Source of the DNA: JAVBNU01 sp964617065
Lineage (GTDB): Bacteria; Cyanobacteriota; Vampirovibrionia; Gastranaerophilales; Gastranaerophilaceae
Assembly (NCBI GenBank): GCA_964617065.1
Contig: CAZTVM010000002.1
Location: 1 to 59,316, forward strand
Direction: 5' to 3'
Length of the DNA: 59,316 nucleotides
Below are positions 45,009-53,307 of this stretch, in pieces. How positions within the stretch are numbered: the stretch's first letter is position 1; every line of letters starts with the position of its first letter. The notes under the pieces were generated by a model. That model worked only from the letters and a program-made list of their open reading frames with translations, was not told the origin of the DNA and ran no database searches. Position numbers and translations under genes: made by a program.

Positions 45009-46271
45009 TTATTCTTCAGACTCTTGTTGGGCAACATTTTCCGGTGTTTCTTCTTCAACACCTGCTTCTGCTAATTCGCTTTCGTCAATGCCGTATTCTT
45101 CTTCCACAATATTTTCTTCATCAACTGTTGGTTCTTCTGTATTTTCATCGTATTCTTCAGGGTGATTAGCAGCTTCACGTTGCTCCGCAACATCTTTTTG
45201 GTAAGCTTCATTTTTTTCCATTTGAGTTATACTTTTAATATCGATTTTCCAATTTGTTAACTTATGAGCTAGACGAACATTTTGACCTTCACGACCGATT
45301 GCTAAACTCAACTGGTCATCAGGCACAACAACTAAAGCTTCTTTTGAATTTTCATCATCTGCCAAAATATCGACTGAAGCAATACGAGCAGGAGATAATG
45401 CATTTACAATGAATTCAACTGCATCGTCGGAATATCTTACAATATCAATTTTTTCGTTTTTTAAATCACCGATAATATTTCTAATACGGTCACCACGAGG
45501 TCCTATACAAGCGCCAACGCAATCAACTTCTGGGTCGTTGCTATGAACGGCAATTTTTGTACGAAAGCCTGCTTCACGAGAAATAGCTTTAATTTCAACA
45601 ATTCCATCTTCGATTTCAGGAACTTCTAATTCAAATAGTTCTCTGACTATTTCAGGATGAGCATGCGACACAATCACTTGCGGCAAACGCATCGTTTCTT
45701 TTACGTTAAGCACAAACACTCTTATTCTGTTGCCCGGTTTATAATATTCCCCGGGGATTTGTTCTCTCACAGGCATTATAGCATCTGTTTTACCGATATT
45801 AACAAACACATTTCTATTTTCGATTCTTTGAATTATGCCGGTTGTCAACGTTCCTTTTTTGCTCAAAAATTCATCTAAAATAAGTTTCTTTTCCGCTTCT
45901 TTTATTCTTTGAGTAATGACTTGTTTGGCTGATTGAGCAGCAATACGACCAAAATTGTCAGGTGTAACTTCAATTTTAACTTCGTCGTCTAATTCAACTT
46001 CGTCGTCAATTTCTTTCGCATCTTCCAAAGATATTTGCAAATCTTCATCTTCAACCGTTTCTACAACTAATTTCGTTCTAAAAACGCCGATTTCACCTGC
46101 TGCTTCATCTAAAATTGCTTCAACATTAGGTGTGTCCTTGTCTTTAATGTGTTTTTTATATGCCGCTACCATCGCATCGCACAATGAAGATATTATTACT
46201 TCTTTAGAAATGCCTCTTTCTCGTTCCATTTGTTCTGTGGCTTCAAACAAAGCTTTGCCTATTCTAATCAT
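45009..46271 (-). CDS. nusA: Transcription elongation/termination factor NusA
   Basis: 420 residues: N-terminal RNA-polymerase-binding domain (1-about 125), S1 domain (LTTGIIQRIENRNVFVNIGKTDAIMP), then KH1-KH2 with GACIGPRGDRIRNI and LAIGREGQNVRLAHKL. The last about 70 residues are an acidic tail in place of the enteric AR repeats. It modulates pausing, termination and antitermination. The start lies within the end of rimP, the usual rimP-nusA order. Confidence 0.95.
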   Translation of the reverse strand: MIRIGKALFEATEQMERERGISKEVIISSLCDAMVAAYKKHIKDKDTPNVEAILDEAAGEIGVFRTKLVVETVEDEDLQISLEDAKEIDDEVELDDEVKIEVTPDNFGRIAAQSAKQVITQRIKEAEKKLILDEFLSKKGTLTTGIIQRIENRNVFVNIGKTDAIMPVREQIPGEYYKPGNRIRVFVLNVKETMRLPQVIVSHAHPEIVRELFELEVPEIEDGIVEIKAISREAGFRTKIAVHSNDPEVDCVGACIGPRGDRIRNIIGDLKNEKIDIVRYSDDAVEFIVNALSPARIASVDILADDENSKEALVVVPDDQLSLAIGREGQNVRLAHKLTNWKIDIKSITQMEKNEAYQKDVAEQREAANHPEEYDENTEEPTVDEENIVEEEYGIDESELAEAGVEEETPENVAQQESEE

Positions 46272-46773
46272 TTTTTGCTCCTATATTTTCATCTATACAT
46301 AATTTTGCTGATAAAATTTCATCTTTTTTGATAACATATTCTTTATTTGTATCTAATTTTAAAATTTTTACACCCAAATTTTCGTCAAAATCTAACAATT
46401 TTGCTTTAAAATGTTTTTCTTCTGTTCCATCAATTGAATTTTTAATTTTCAAATCTATAATTTTTCCACTAAAAATGATATATTCTTTGTCGGATTTAAG
46501 CTTTCTATCAAGACCTGGCGAAGAAACTTCTAAATGATATTTGAACGGTATAATTTCATCTATAAAATCATTCAAACTACGTGTGACCCGCTCACAATCA
46601 TCTATTGTAATAGCATGTTCATAAGAATATATGAAAATTCTCAAAAACCAACGTTGCGATTCTTTCACTAAATCAACTTCAAGAGGAATAAGATTGTACC
46701 TCATCAAAGTGTTTTCAATAAGTGGATTTAACTTATCCAAAATGTCTTTTTTACTAAAATGTTCATTTTTCAT
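46264..46773 (-). CDS. rimP: Ribosome maturation factor RimP
   Basis: 169 residues from the ATG at 46773; the longer frame adds 25 residues across a hairpin and is not credible. Conserved RimP segments: LEVDLVKE, ITIDDCERVTRSLNDFID and the signature YHLEVSSPGLDRKLK. It assists 30S assembly. Overlaps nusA by 8 bp; a hairpin-T tract sits 20-50 bp before the start. Confidence 0.9.
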   Translation of the reverse strand: MKNEHFSKKDILDKLNPLIENTLMRYNLIPLEVDLVKESQRWFLRIFIYSYEHAITIDDCERVTRSLNDFIDEIIPFKYHLEVSSPGLDRKLKSDKEYIIFSGKIIDLKIKNSIDGTEEKHFKAKLLDFDENLGVKILKLDTNKEYVIKKDEILSAKLCIDENIGAKND

Positions 46774-46792
46774 CGTTAATTCAATCTGTTTT

Positions 46793-46821
46793 AATAAAAA
46801 AAGAAACGGAAAATCCGTTCC
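46793..46821 (-). terminator. Intrinsic terminator or attenuator before rimP-nusA
   Basis: Reading minus: GGAACGGA-TTT-TCCGTTTC, an 8-bp stem with one mismatch, then seven T. It lies between the Cys-rich gene and rimP, only 20 bases before the rimP ATG, so partial read-through would set rimP-nusA expression. Confidence 0.65.
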
Positions 46822-46892
46822 TTTTGCATGGCAACATTGTAGCACCAAAAAATAAATTTTAAAAGTAAAATTTAAAATAAGGTAACTAAATG

Positions 46893-47120
46893 TTAAATTT
46901 CATCTGAAAGAATTTGTGGCAATTCAACATCAGGTTTGCCCAAAACTCTGACGAGTTCGAGAACAGAAGCTTTCATTTGGCATTTTTGAGTTGTATCGTT
47001 AAAAAAATCTGTATAAAAACAACCTTCACATACACAACCACGTTTATAACACTCTAATGCTGTATTTGTCCATCTTCTGACATTGATAGCACGTCCCATA
47101 TCTCTGCTTCTAAGCACCAT
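46893..47120 (-). CDS. Small cysteine-rich protein upstream of rimP-nusA
   Basis: 75 residues; ATG at 47120 with GGGGAGGA five bases upstream (the TTG at 47132 lies in that site). Contains INVRRWTNTALECYKRGCVC, then EGCFYTDFF and KCQMKASVLELV: five cysteines spaced as in a metal or iron-sulfur site, followed by a short helix. No named family; the wording looks strongly conserved. It may bind DNA or RNA next to the transcription factor genes, which is inference only. Confidence 0.72.
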   Translation of the reverse strand: MVLRSRDMGRAINVRRWTNTALECYKRGCVCEGCFYTDFFNDTTQKCQMKASVLELVRVLGKPDVELPQILSDEI

Positions 47121-47210
47121 TATCCTCCCCAAATTATTTTTTCAATTAAACAGTTGTTCTCCAAATCTATAGAAACCCCTATAAATCCCCCATTCATCAA
47201 CTTTAATAAC

Positions 47211-47238
47211 ATTATACTTACTCATGTGACTTTTACAA
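47211..47238 (-). promoter_or_regulatory. Candidate promoter of the Cys-rich gene and rimP-nusA
   Basis: Reading minus: TTGTAA, 16 bases, TATAAT, about 90 bases before the ATG at 47120. No gene is supported in 47121-47430; a 73-codon frame there has no ribosome site. Confidence 0.5.
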
Positions 47239-47363
47239 GTTAATTCATGGCAAATATAACGAAATATTACATGAATTTGACAAAAGTGCTTTACATTGTG
47301 CTGCTTCGTTTTTGGGTATATACATAAAACTATCTGCTTATCACGACATGATTTCAGCCACAA

Positions 47364-47396
47364 AAATCATGCAAACACATGCTTGGAGCATGATTT
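47364..47396 (-). terminator. Probable terminator after the HTH regulator
   Basis: Perfect 9-bp stem AAATCATGC / GCATGATTT with a 15-base loop that can itself pair in part; T run of five on the minus strand. Lies 35 bp past the stop at 47431. Confidence 0.5.
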
Positions 47397-47430
47397 AGCG
47401 AGAAAATGCATTGTAAATATTTGTAAATTA

Positions 47431-48087
47431 TTAATTTTTTAGTTCCAATCCTTGAATTAAATATTTTAATTTTTCGAGTGCCATTTTATCGTCGAGTGCA
47501 GCTATTGCAAGCTTCACAAAGGCAGTTTTGTTGTCTGAAGTCGCAATTTTTTTAATACTGCACAACAAGGAGTCCATATTCATAGAGAAATTTTGTGTAT
47601 TTGGCAAAATTGTTTCAATATTGCCGTCGGAATGATATATTTTTGTATGAATAAAGCGTTTGTCTTCAAAAAAATCGATTTTGACTGATTTTTTTATTTT
47701 CTTTGCTATGCTGATAAAATTATCGTCTTGCTCCGGTGCTTTCATATTATTATCAATAGAGAGGCTTTCAGAGAATTCATTGCTTGATTTCAAATAAATA
47801 GTATTGTTTTTAATTTTTGCAGAAAAAGCAGGAAAGTCATCTGTGCCTGTACATGACAATTCATTTCTTAAGTCAAAATCAAACAATTCTCTAATACTGA
47901 CATTTAAGTTCATAGAAATTTTTTCAATCGTTTCAGCGGTTAAAAAACTCTGACCTGCTTCTATTCTAGCTAATTGTCTGTGATTTATATTGATGAGTTC
48001 AGCCAATTTTTCTTGAGTTAATTTATGAGATTTGCGTAAAATTTTTAAATTAGACCCAAATGCCTTTTTTAAGTTATCCATATCCAC
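47431..48087 (-). CDS. XRE-family HTH transcriptional regulator
   Basis: 218 residues. An N-terminal Cro/C1 helix-turn-helix (about 10-65: LKILRKSHKLTQEKLAELIN, RQLARIEAGQ) is joined to a C-terminal domain of about 140 residues without recognised ligand-binding motif. AAGGTG is the ribosome site. It is divergent from the polysaccharide cluster at 48.2 kb and may regulate it. Confidence 0.85.
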   Translation of the reverse strand: MDMDNLKKAFGSNLKILRKSHKLTQEKLAELININHRQLARIEAGQSFLTAETIEKISMNLNVSIRELFDFDLRNELSCTGTDDFPAFSAKIKNNTIYLKSSNEFSESLSIDNNMKAPEQDDNFISIAKKIKKSVKIDFFEDKRFIHTKIYHSDGNIETILPNTQNFSMNMDSLLCSIKKIATSDNKTAFVKLAIAALDDKMALEKLKYLIQGLELKN

Positions 48088-48229
48088 ACCTTTATAACAT
48101 TATGAACTATTTTTGTTGTGATAAAAATGTATTTTAAATTCGTAATATATTTTAATAATATATTTACTATGACCTTTAATGTCGTATAATTACCTTTGTC
48201 GGATTTCCCTTCGTTGAGAGAGTAAAAAT

Positions 48230-48961
48230 ATGCTAAATATAAAAAATAGTCCTATACAAAGTCCAGTCAACCCAAAAATTGCGGTTATTATTCCAATATA
48301 TAATTCAGCCGCATATCTTGATGAGTGTATTAACTCAGTTTTAAATCAGACTTTTAATGACTATGAAATTGTTTTAGTTAATGATGCTTCGACAGATAAT
48401 TCTCGTGAAATTGCAACAAAATACGTTAATTCTACAAATATTAAGTTAATTAACTTTTCACAAAACAAAGGTGTCGTTACTGCGAGAAATGTTGGCATAT
48501 CTGAAGCAAATGCTGAATATATTTTCCCTCTTGATTCAGATGACAAAATAGCGCCAGATTGTTTGGAGTTATTGTACAAAAAAATGCAAACAGGGAAATA
48601 TGGTGTTGTGTACTCTCAAACACATTTTTTCGGAGGGAAAAACGGCCTTTTTAAATTAGCATACCCGACAAAGGGCAATATGAAAAAAAATAATCGTGTT
48701 GTTTGTTCAGGATTATATCGAAAAACTGATTGGGAAAAATACGGCGGGTATGATACAAACATGGATGAGTGTTGGGAAGATTGGGAATTTTGGCTCAATT
48801 TTGTTCAAGACAACAAAAAATTTTATAGGATTAACAAGCCGTTATTTTTCTATAGATGCAGAAATTATAGTCGTAACACAAAAGTAAGTAAAATTGACAT
48901 AATAAAGTCAAGAGAATATATCCAAAAAAAACATGCCGGTTTATATGCTAACTCATTTTGA
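48230..48961 (+). CDS. Glycosyltransferase family 2
   Basis: 243 residues. GT-A fold: IAVIIPIYNSAAYLDECINS near 18, VLVNDASTDNS, NKGVVTARN, and the metal-binding LDSDD near 103; acceptor side ECWEDWEFW. It transfers sugar to a surface polysaccharide or protein. GAGAG ribosome site. The TGA stop is in the same frame as the following GT gene, and the frame is open on both sides (see findings). Confidence 0.88.
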   Translation: MLNIKNSPIQSPVNPKIAVIIPIYNSAAYLDECINSVLNQTFNDYEIVLVNDASTDNSREIATKYVNSTNIKLINFSQNKGVVTARNVGISEANAEYIFPLDSDDKIAPDCLELLYKKMQTGKYGVVYSQTHFFGGKNGLFKLAYPTKGNMKKNNRVVCSGLYRKTDWEKYGGYDTNMDECWEDWEFWLNFVQDNKKFYRINKPLFFYRCRNYSRNTKVSKIDIIKSREYIQKKHAGLYANSF

Positions 48962-49021
48962 GAAAATATCTTTTCTATTAAAAGAGTATGTAAAAATGAA
49001 ATAAAAATAAAATATTTATAT

Positions 49022-49849
49022 TTGTTAGGTAATAAATTTGTAATAAAAAAAATAAAATTATATTCCGATTTTGATAAAAAAATATCAATAATAATACCAA
49101 CTTTATTGAGAAACGAAAAACTGCTGTTGAAATTACTGGAAACTCTTAATTCAGATAATGCAGTCGGTGAAATTATAGTTATTGACAATACAACAAAAGG
49201 TTTTACTTGTCCCTATGAAAAAGTACGAGTAATTTTGCCTAAAGAAAATTTATTTGTTAACCCAAGTTGGAACTTAGGCATAAAAGAAGCCAAATATGAT
49301 TATTTTGGTATACTAAATGATGATATTCTGTTATCGAAGGATTTTTGTACAAATTTATTATTATTTTTATCGAAAAAGAAAGGTCTTTTAGGGATAGACA
49401 ATAATATTGTTGTTGATATTCCAAAAGGTAGTGATGATTATAGCATTCCAGAAAGTAGCACAATAAAGTTAATTAAAACCACAAAAAAGGAATTTAATTT
49501 TGGTATAGCAATGTTTGGACACAAAAAATCATATTTTGAAATTCCTGAAAAAATGTTGATATGGGCGGGTGATGATTATTTGTTTTACAAAAATAAAAAA
49601 AGTAACAAAGTAAATTATATTATTTCAAATGTAGAAATTAAACATCAACACAGTCTTGCATCGAGTGAGGATAAATTTAATGATATAAAAATAAATGATT
49701 TGCATTATTTTAATGATAAATACTTTTCAAATAAAAGTATTTTAGAAATTATTTTTTCAATCAAAAATGAATATTTGGTAAAAAGAAGAAAACGAAAAAT
49801 TATAACTCTGCTAGGTTTCAAAATAAAACTAAGAGCAAAAAATTTATGA
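49022..49849 (+). CDS. Second glycosyltransferase (GT2-like), start unclear
   Basis: About 275 residues from a TTG with no ribosome site; the frame is open back to the TGA at 48959-48961 and has no ATG or GTG in that stretch. GT-A features: KISIIIPTLLRNEKLLLKLL, IIVIDNTT, NLFVNPSWNLGIKEAKYDY, and the DxD-like ILNDDIL. It may be the second domain of a bifunctional protein split by the TGA, or a separate gene with a poor start. It ends ATGA, overlapping the next ATG. Very AT-rich. Confidence 0.7.
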   Translation: MLGNKFVIKKIKLYSDFDKKISIIIPTLLRNEKLLLKLLETLNSDNAVGEIIVIDNTTKGFTCPYEKVRVILPKENLFVNPSWNLGIKEAKYDYFGILNDDILLSKDFCTNLLLFLSKKKGLLGIDNNIVVDIPKGSDDYSIPESSTIKLIKTTKKEFNFGIAMFGHKKSYFEIPEKMLIWAGDDYLFYKNKKSNKVNYIISNVEIKHQHSLASSEDKFNDIKINDLHYFNDKYFSNKSILEIIFSIKNEYLVKRRKRKIITLLGFKIKLRAKNL

Positions 49850-50586
49850 AAATACCTGTTTTTTATGAAATAGAAAAAAGTATTAGAAATTTTAAAAAAA
49901 AATTAATATTATCTAAAAAATTAAATTTTATGCAGCAATATGATTTAATATTCAGCCTTGGAGAGGCATGTTTTTGTGCAACATTTTTAAAATTAACAAA
50001 CTTACGTAAATGTTCATGTCCATTCGATTGGATGTATGGTGCTTCATTTTTTGAAAGATTAAAAATATTAGATAATAAGTTTGAAAATTTTTTAAATATT
50101 GAAGACTTAGAGTACATCGACAAAAGACTCAAACCTGAGCCTTGTAATATATATAAGAACAATAAAAACAACTTAGTCTTCAACCATGATTTTAAAATCA
50201 ATACCCCGCTTGAGCAGTCTTTTCCTCAAGTTAAACAAAAATACGACCGAAGAATAAAAAGATTGTTAAAAGAACTAAACAAAAAACAAAATAACGTCTT
50301 AATTGTATATATAAAATTGCCTGAGAATGATGTTGAGGTTTTAGACGAGGATTTAATTATAGGAATTGAAAAATTAAATTCAACTTACAACTCGCAAATT
50401 GATTTAATTTACATTGAACACGATGAACAAATGGTTGATGAAGAATATCACTATCGAAAAATCAGCAAAAATATAACGAAAATAAATCTTTACAATAAAA
50501 CAAGAGGAAATGACGAAATAAAAGGCAATTTTAACAATTGCACACTGATTTTTAACAAAATAGGAATAAAACTGAAAACTTTGTGA
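49846..50586 (+). CDS. DUF1796 putative cysteine peptidase-like protein
   Basis: 246 residues: YDLIFSLGEACFCATFLKL, then LRKCSCPFDWMYGASF, the DUF1796 signature (FSLG-x-x-C...PFDW). The Cys in LGEAC and a later His are candidate catalytic residues (NHDF; IEHDE), but activity has not been shown for the family as far as I know. Such genes often sit in surface-glycan clusters, as here. ATGA coupling to the GT gene; very AT-rich, with possible foreign origin. Confidence 0.82.
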   Translation: MKIPVFYEIEKSIRNFKKKLILSKKLNFMQQYDLIFSLGEACFCATFLKLTNLRKCSCPFDWMYGASFFERLKILDNKFENFLNIEDLEYIDKRLKPEPCNIYKNNKNNLVFNHDFKINTPLEQSFPQVKQKYDRRIKRLLKELNKKQNNVLIVYIKLPENDVEVLDEDLIIGIEKLNSTYNSQIDLIYIEHDEQMVDEEYHYRKISKNITKINLYNKTRGNDEIKGNFNNCTLIFNKIGIKLKTL

Positions 50587-50600
50587 TAAGATATTTTACT

Positions 50601-50939
50601 ATGAGAATGCTTACACCGCTTATACTACTCACAATATCGAATATTTTCATGACTTTCGCATGGTACGGTCATTTGAAGTATAAAAACACAGCTTTGTGGG
50701 TTGTCATTCTCGTAAGTTGGGGGATTGCACTTCTTGAATACTGTTTCCAAGTACCGGCTAATCGTATCGGACATAGTTTCTTAGACGCTGCACAGCTCAA
50801 AACTATGCAAGAAGTCATAACTTTATTGGTTTTTTGTGTGTTTTCTATTTTTTATCTCAAAGAAGATTTAAAATGGAACTATATTGTAGGATTTTGCTTT
50901 ATAATTTTGGCTGTATTTTTCGTATTCAAAAAATGGTAA
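50601..50939 (+). CDS. DUF486/DMT-like small membrane protein
   Basis: 112 residues from ATG at 50601; a GTG at 50583 overlaps the preceding stop and is possible. Four transmembrane helices, with LLTISNIFMTFAWYGHLK and EYCFQVPANRIGH characteristic of DUF486. Function unknown; related to small drug/metabolite exporters by topology. Confidence 0.85.
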   Translation: MRMLTPLILLTISNIFMTFAWYGHLKYKNTALWVVILVSWGIALLEYCFQVPANRIGHSFLDAAQLKTMQEVITLLVFCVFSIFYLKEDLKWNYIVGFCFIILAVFFVFKKW

Positions 50940-51014
50940 ATAAACAATAAATTTTCAAATATTACAAAATATTATGTTTTTAATTTCCAAAAAGCAATTT
51001 TTTATATTTTTAAA

Positions 51015-51038
51015 CTTTCTAAAAATAAAGTTAGAAAG
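51015..51038 (+). promoter_or_regulatory. Hairpin covering the ribosome site of the zincin-like gene
   Basis: CTTTCT (51015-51020) pairs with AGAAAG (51033-51038); the right arm is the Shine-Dalgarno region (AGAAAGG) of the gene at 51049. Short and AT-rich, so only suggestive. Confidence 0.35.
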
Positions 51039-51048
51039 GTAATAAAAA

Positions 51049-52092
51049 ATGTACAAATGTTCAGGTTTTTTAGGGCAAATTCAACGTACAGGGGTTAAAG
51101 TTGTTAAAGGAATAGAGAATAGCGGTTTTCGTAGAGCAGAAGTGATGTCGCACACTGAAATCGGTAGAATTTCTGAAAATATTGGAGACTGCCTCTCTAA
51201 AGCTTCAAAGGAAGAACCACTAACTATCAAAAAAATTCGTGAAATAGTTGGTAAAATAAAAAATATCAAAAAATATGGAATATCAATAACAGACGACCCG
51301 GAAATTTTAAAAAAAACTCTTAGGAATGCAGGGTATGACGAGAATACGGCTAATTTAGTAGCAAACTCAATACAAGCATTATCTTTGCCAAACGCAGAGA
51401 CAGGAAGAATTTTGGTATTCATTCCAACAGAAAAATTAAAAGATCCAATAAAAATAATGAATGCAACTAGTCATGAAATTAAACATTCATTAACTCAAAT
51501 ATTTTCATTACAAGCTAAAATTGATAAAATAACAAAAAAGTTTATTAGTGAACAGAAAATAAAAAAAATAATAAATGAGTACAGTACTTTATCAATGAAT
51601 TTTCAACAAAGGATTTTTACATTGTTTGGCGTTGACGCTATGCAAGTAGCAAAAATCGAAGCCCCTGCCACAGAAAAGGGATTAAGCCAATTTTTGGGCG
51701 CAGCGCCAAAAAAACTTGAAATAAATATGCGCAAAGAAGTAAGAGAATTTTTATCAAACGATGATTTCAAAAAAAATATAAAAAATTTAAAAGTATTAAG
51801 GTCTGTTTTAGCAGAAGAAATGAGAGCCTACAGCGTTGGGGGAAATGTTGTCGCACGACATTGTGCTATTAATCAGGAAACTGCTTCAGCTCCTTCACAA
51901 ATGACTGCAGCAATGCTAAAAGAACAAATAAAAGCTATTAATAAAGAATTAAAAATTCAACGTTTACGAAGATTGAAAGCTTTTTTTGGAATTAAAAATC
52001 CACCTATAAACACCGGAAATGCATCCCGACCGTATCCGACCGGCTACCATGCGAATAAAACATGCGCAATACAAAAAGGACCCCACTCGTAA
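51049..52092 (+). CDS. Possible zinc metalloprotease (HExxH) of unknown family
   Basis: 347 residues, no signal peptide. TSHEIKHSLTQ at about 140-150 gives HExxH (His142, Glu143, His146), and AEEMRAYSVGG near 255-264 could supply the third (Glu) ligand of a gluzincin. The rest is helical and basic, with a Gly/Pro-rich tail (NTGNASRPYPTGYHANK). No named family recognised. It has a GAAAGGT site and converges on the solute-binding gene with a 2-bp gap. Confidence 0.62.
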   Translation: MYKCSGFLGQIQRTGVKVVKGIENSGFRRAEVMSHTEIGRISENIGDCLSKASKEEPLTIKKIREIVGKIKNIKKYGISITDDPEILKKTLRNAGYDENTANLVANSIQALSLPNAETGRILVFIPTEKLKDPIKIMNATSHEIKHSLTQIFSLQAKIDKITKKFISEQKIKKIINEYSTLSMNFQQRIFTLFGVDAMQVAKIEAPATEKGLSQFLGAAPKKLEINMRKEVREFLSNDDFKKNIKNLKVLRSVLAEEMRAYSVGGNVVARHCAINQETASAPSQMTAAMLKEQIKAINKELKIQRLRRLKAFFGIKNPPINTGNASRPYPTGYHANKTCAIQKGPHS

Positions 52093-52094
52093 AC

Positions 52095-53306
52095 CTACAA
52101 CTGGCTCGAAGACTTAGCCCCGTTAAAAAGCAGCTCTAATTCGGTTTTTAATTTATCCTCTATTTCTTTGTAATTTTCGGTCACTATAGTCGGCTGCGAA
52201 GTCTTTGCTACTTCTAAAAAAATTTTTGCGTTTGTTGGTTTTTGTTTTGTATCTAAAAAATACTCACTGTAAGCAATATCTTTTCTGGCAGGCACAATTA
52301 ATCCGCTTTGAGCAAATTTTTGTATTGCATATTTTGAAGACAAAAATTTTATTAATTTAACAGAGGCTGTTTTATTTTTAGAATTTTTTGCAATCGCCCA
52401 GCCTGACGCATCATTAGCTACAACAGAACCTATTTCCCCATTAGGGAAATTTATAATATCCCAGTCAAAATCTATATCTTCTCTGTATTTTGGCACAACC
52501 CAACGACCTGTTAATTGCATTGCCAATTGTCCGTCGATAAACATTTGTGAAGCGGTTTTAGACGAAGTATCAATCTTTTTCGGTGCAACATGGTATTTAT
52601 TTGCCAAATCAGCATAAAACTGCAACGCTTCAAGACTTTGTTCAGAATTTAAAATATAGTTTTTATTTTTATCGAAAATTCCACCGCCGTTGCTCAATAA
52701 ATATGGCAACCAAAAAAGCATTTGCTCACTATAACTGATACCCCAAACATCATTTTTTCCATCATTATTAGTGTCTATACTTAATTTTTTTGCAATTTCT
52801 AAAAAATCTTTCATTGTCCAGTTTTTTTGTGGGTATGCAACTTTGTATTTGTCAAACAAATCTTTATTATAAAAAATTACCAAATTTGATACATCACGAG
52901 GAATAGCGTAAAGCATACCATTTATCGTAAAATTTTCTAAAGATTTTTCAAAAAATATATTTTGTTCTATTTCTTTCTTGAAATATGGCTGCATATTTTC
53001 AAGCAATCCTGCTTTTTGGTATATAGGGAAATAAATATTATTTATAAATACAACGTCAGGATAAAGTTTTGCGGCAAATAGCAAATGTATCTTTTGAAAA
53101 TAATTTTGAGGTACATGCATCAATTCAACAGTAATTTCAGGGTTTTCTTTTTCAAATTCAGCCAAAAGCGGTTTTAAAATATTAATTTCAGTTTTTGAGC
53201 CCCAAGTCGCAAACTTGACAATAGTTTTACAATTTTTATCGCTGCCACAAGCTGTCAACAAACAACAAAACATAAATAATACAAAAAAAAGACTTAATTT
53301 TTTCAT
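52095..53306 (-). CDS. Extracellular solute-binding lipoprotein (sugar ABC type)
   Basis: 403 residues from ATG at 53306. Lipoprotein signal MKKLSLFFVLFMFCCLLTAC with lipobox LTAC; mature part is a family-1 solute-binding protein (MalE/UgpB type): VKFATWGSKTEIN, VVFINNIYFPIYQKAGLLE, GMLYAIPRDVSN, IWGISYSEQM, AMQLTGRWVV and ASGWAIAKNSKNK. Captures an oligosaccharide or glycerol-phosphate compound for import. No permease or ATPase genes are adjacent. It follows the next gene by 1 bp. Confidence 0.88.
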   Translation of the reverse strand: MKKLSLFFVLFMFCCLLTACGSDKNCKTIVKFATWGSKTEINILKPLLAEFEKENPEITVELMHVPQNYFQKIHLLFAAKLYPDVVFINNIYFPIYQKAGLLENMQPYFKKEIEQNIFFEKSLENFTINGMLYAIPRDVSNLVIFYNKDLFDKYKVAYPQKNWTMKDFLEIAKKLSIDTNNDGKNDVWGISYSEQMLFWLPYLLSNGGGIFDKNKNYILNSEQSLEALQFYADLANKYHVAPKKIDTSSKTASQMFIDGQLAMQLTGRWVVPKYREDIDFDWDIINFPNGEIGSVVANDASGWAIAKNSKNKTASVKLIKFLSSKYAIQKFAQSGLIVPARKDIAYSEYFLDTKQKPTNAKIFLEVAKTSQPTIVTENYKEIEDKLKTELELLFNGAKSSSQL

Positions 53307-53307
53307 T

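Noticed and set aside
47142..47363. 73-codon minus-strand frame
   Set aside because: No ribosome site, odd composition, and it spans the likely promoter of the Cys-rich gene.
48230..49849. Use of TGA as a sense codon (alternative genetic code)
   Set aside because: TGA ends glgC and the second GT gene in ATGA overlaps with downstream starts, so it is a normal stop here.
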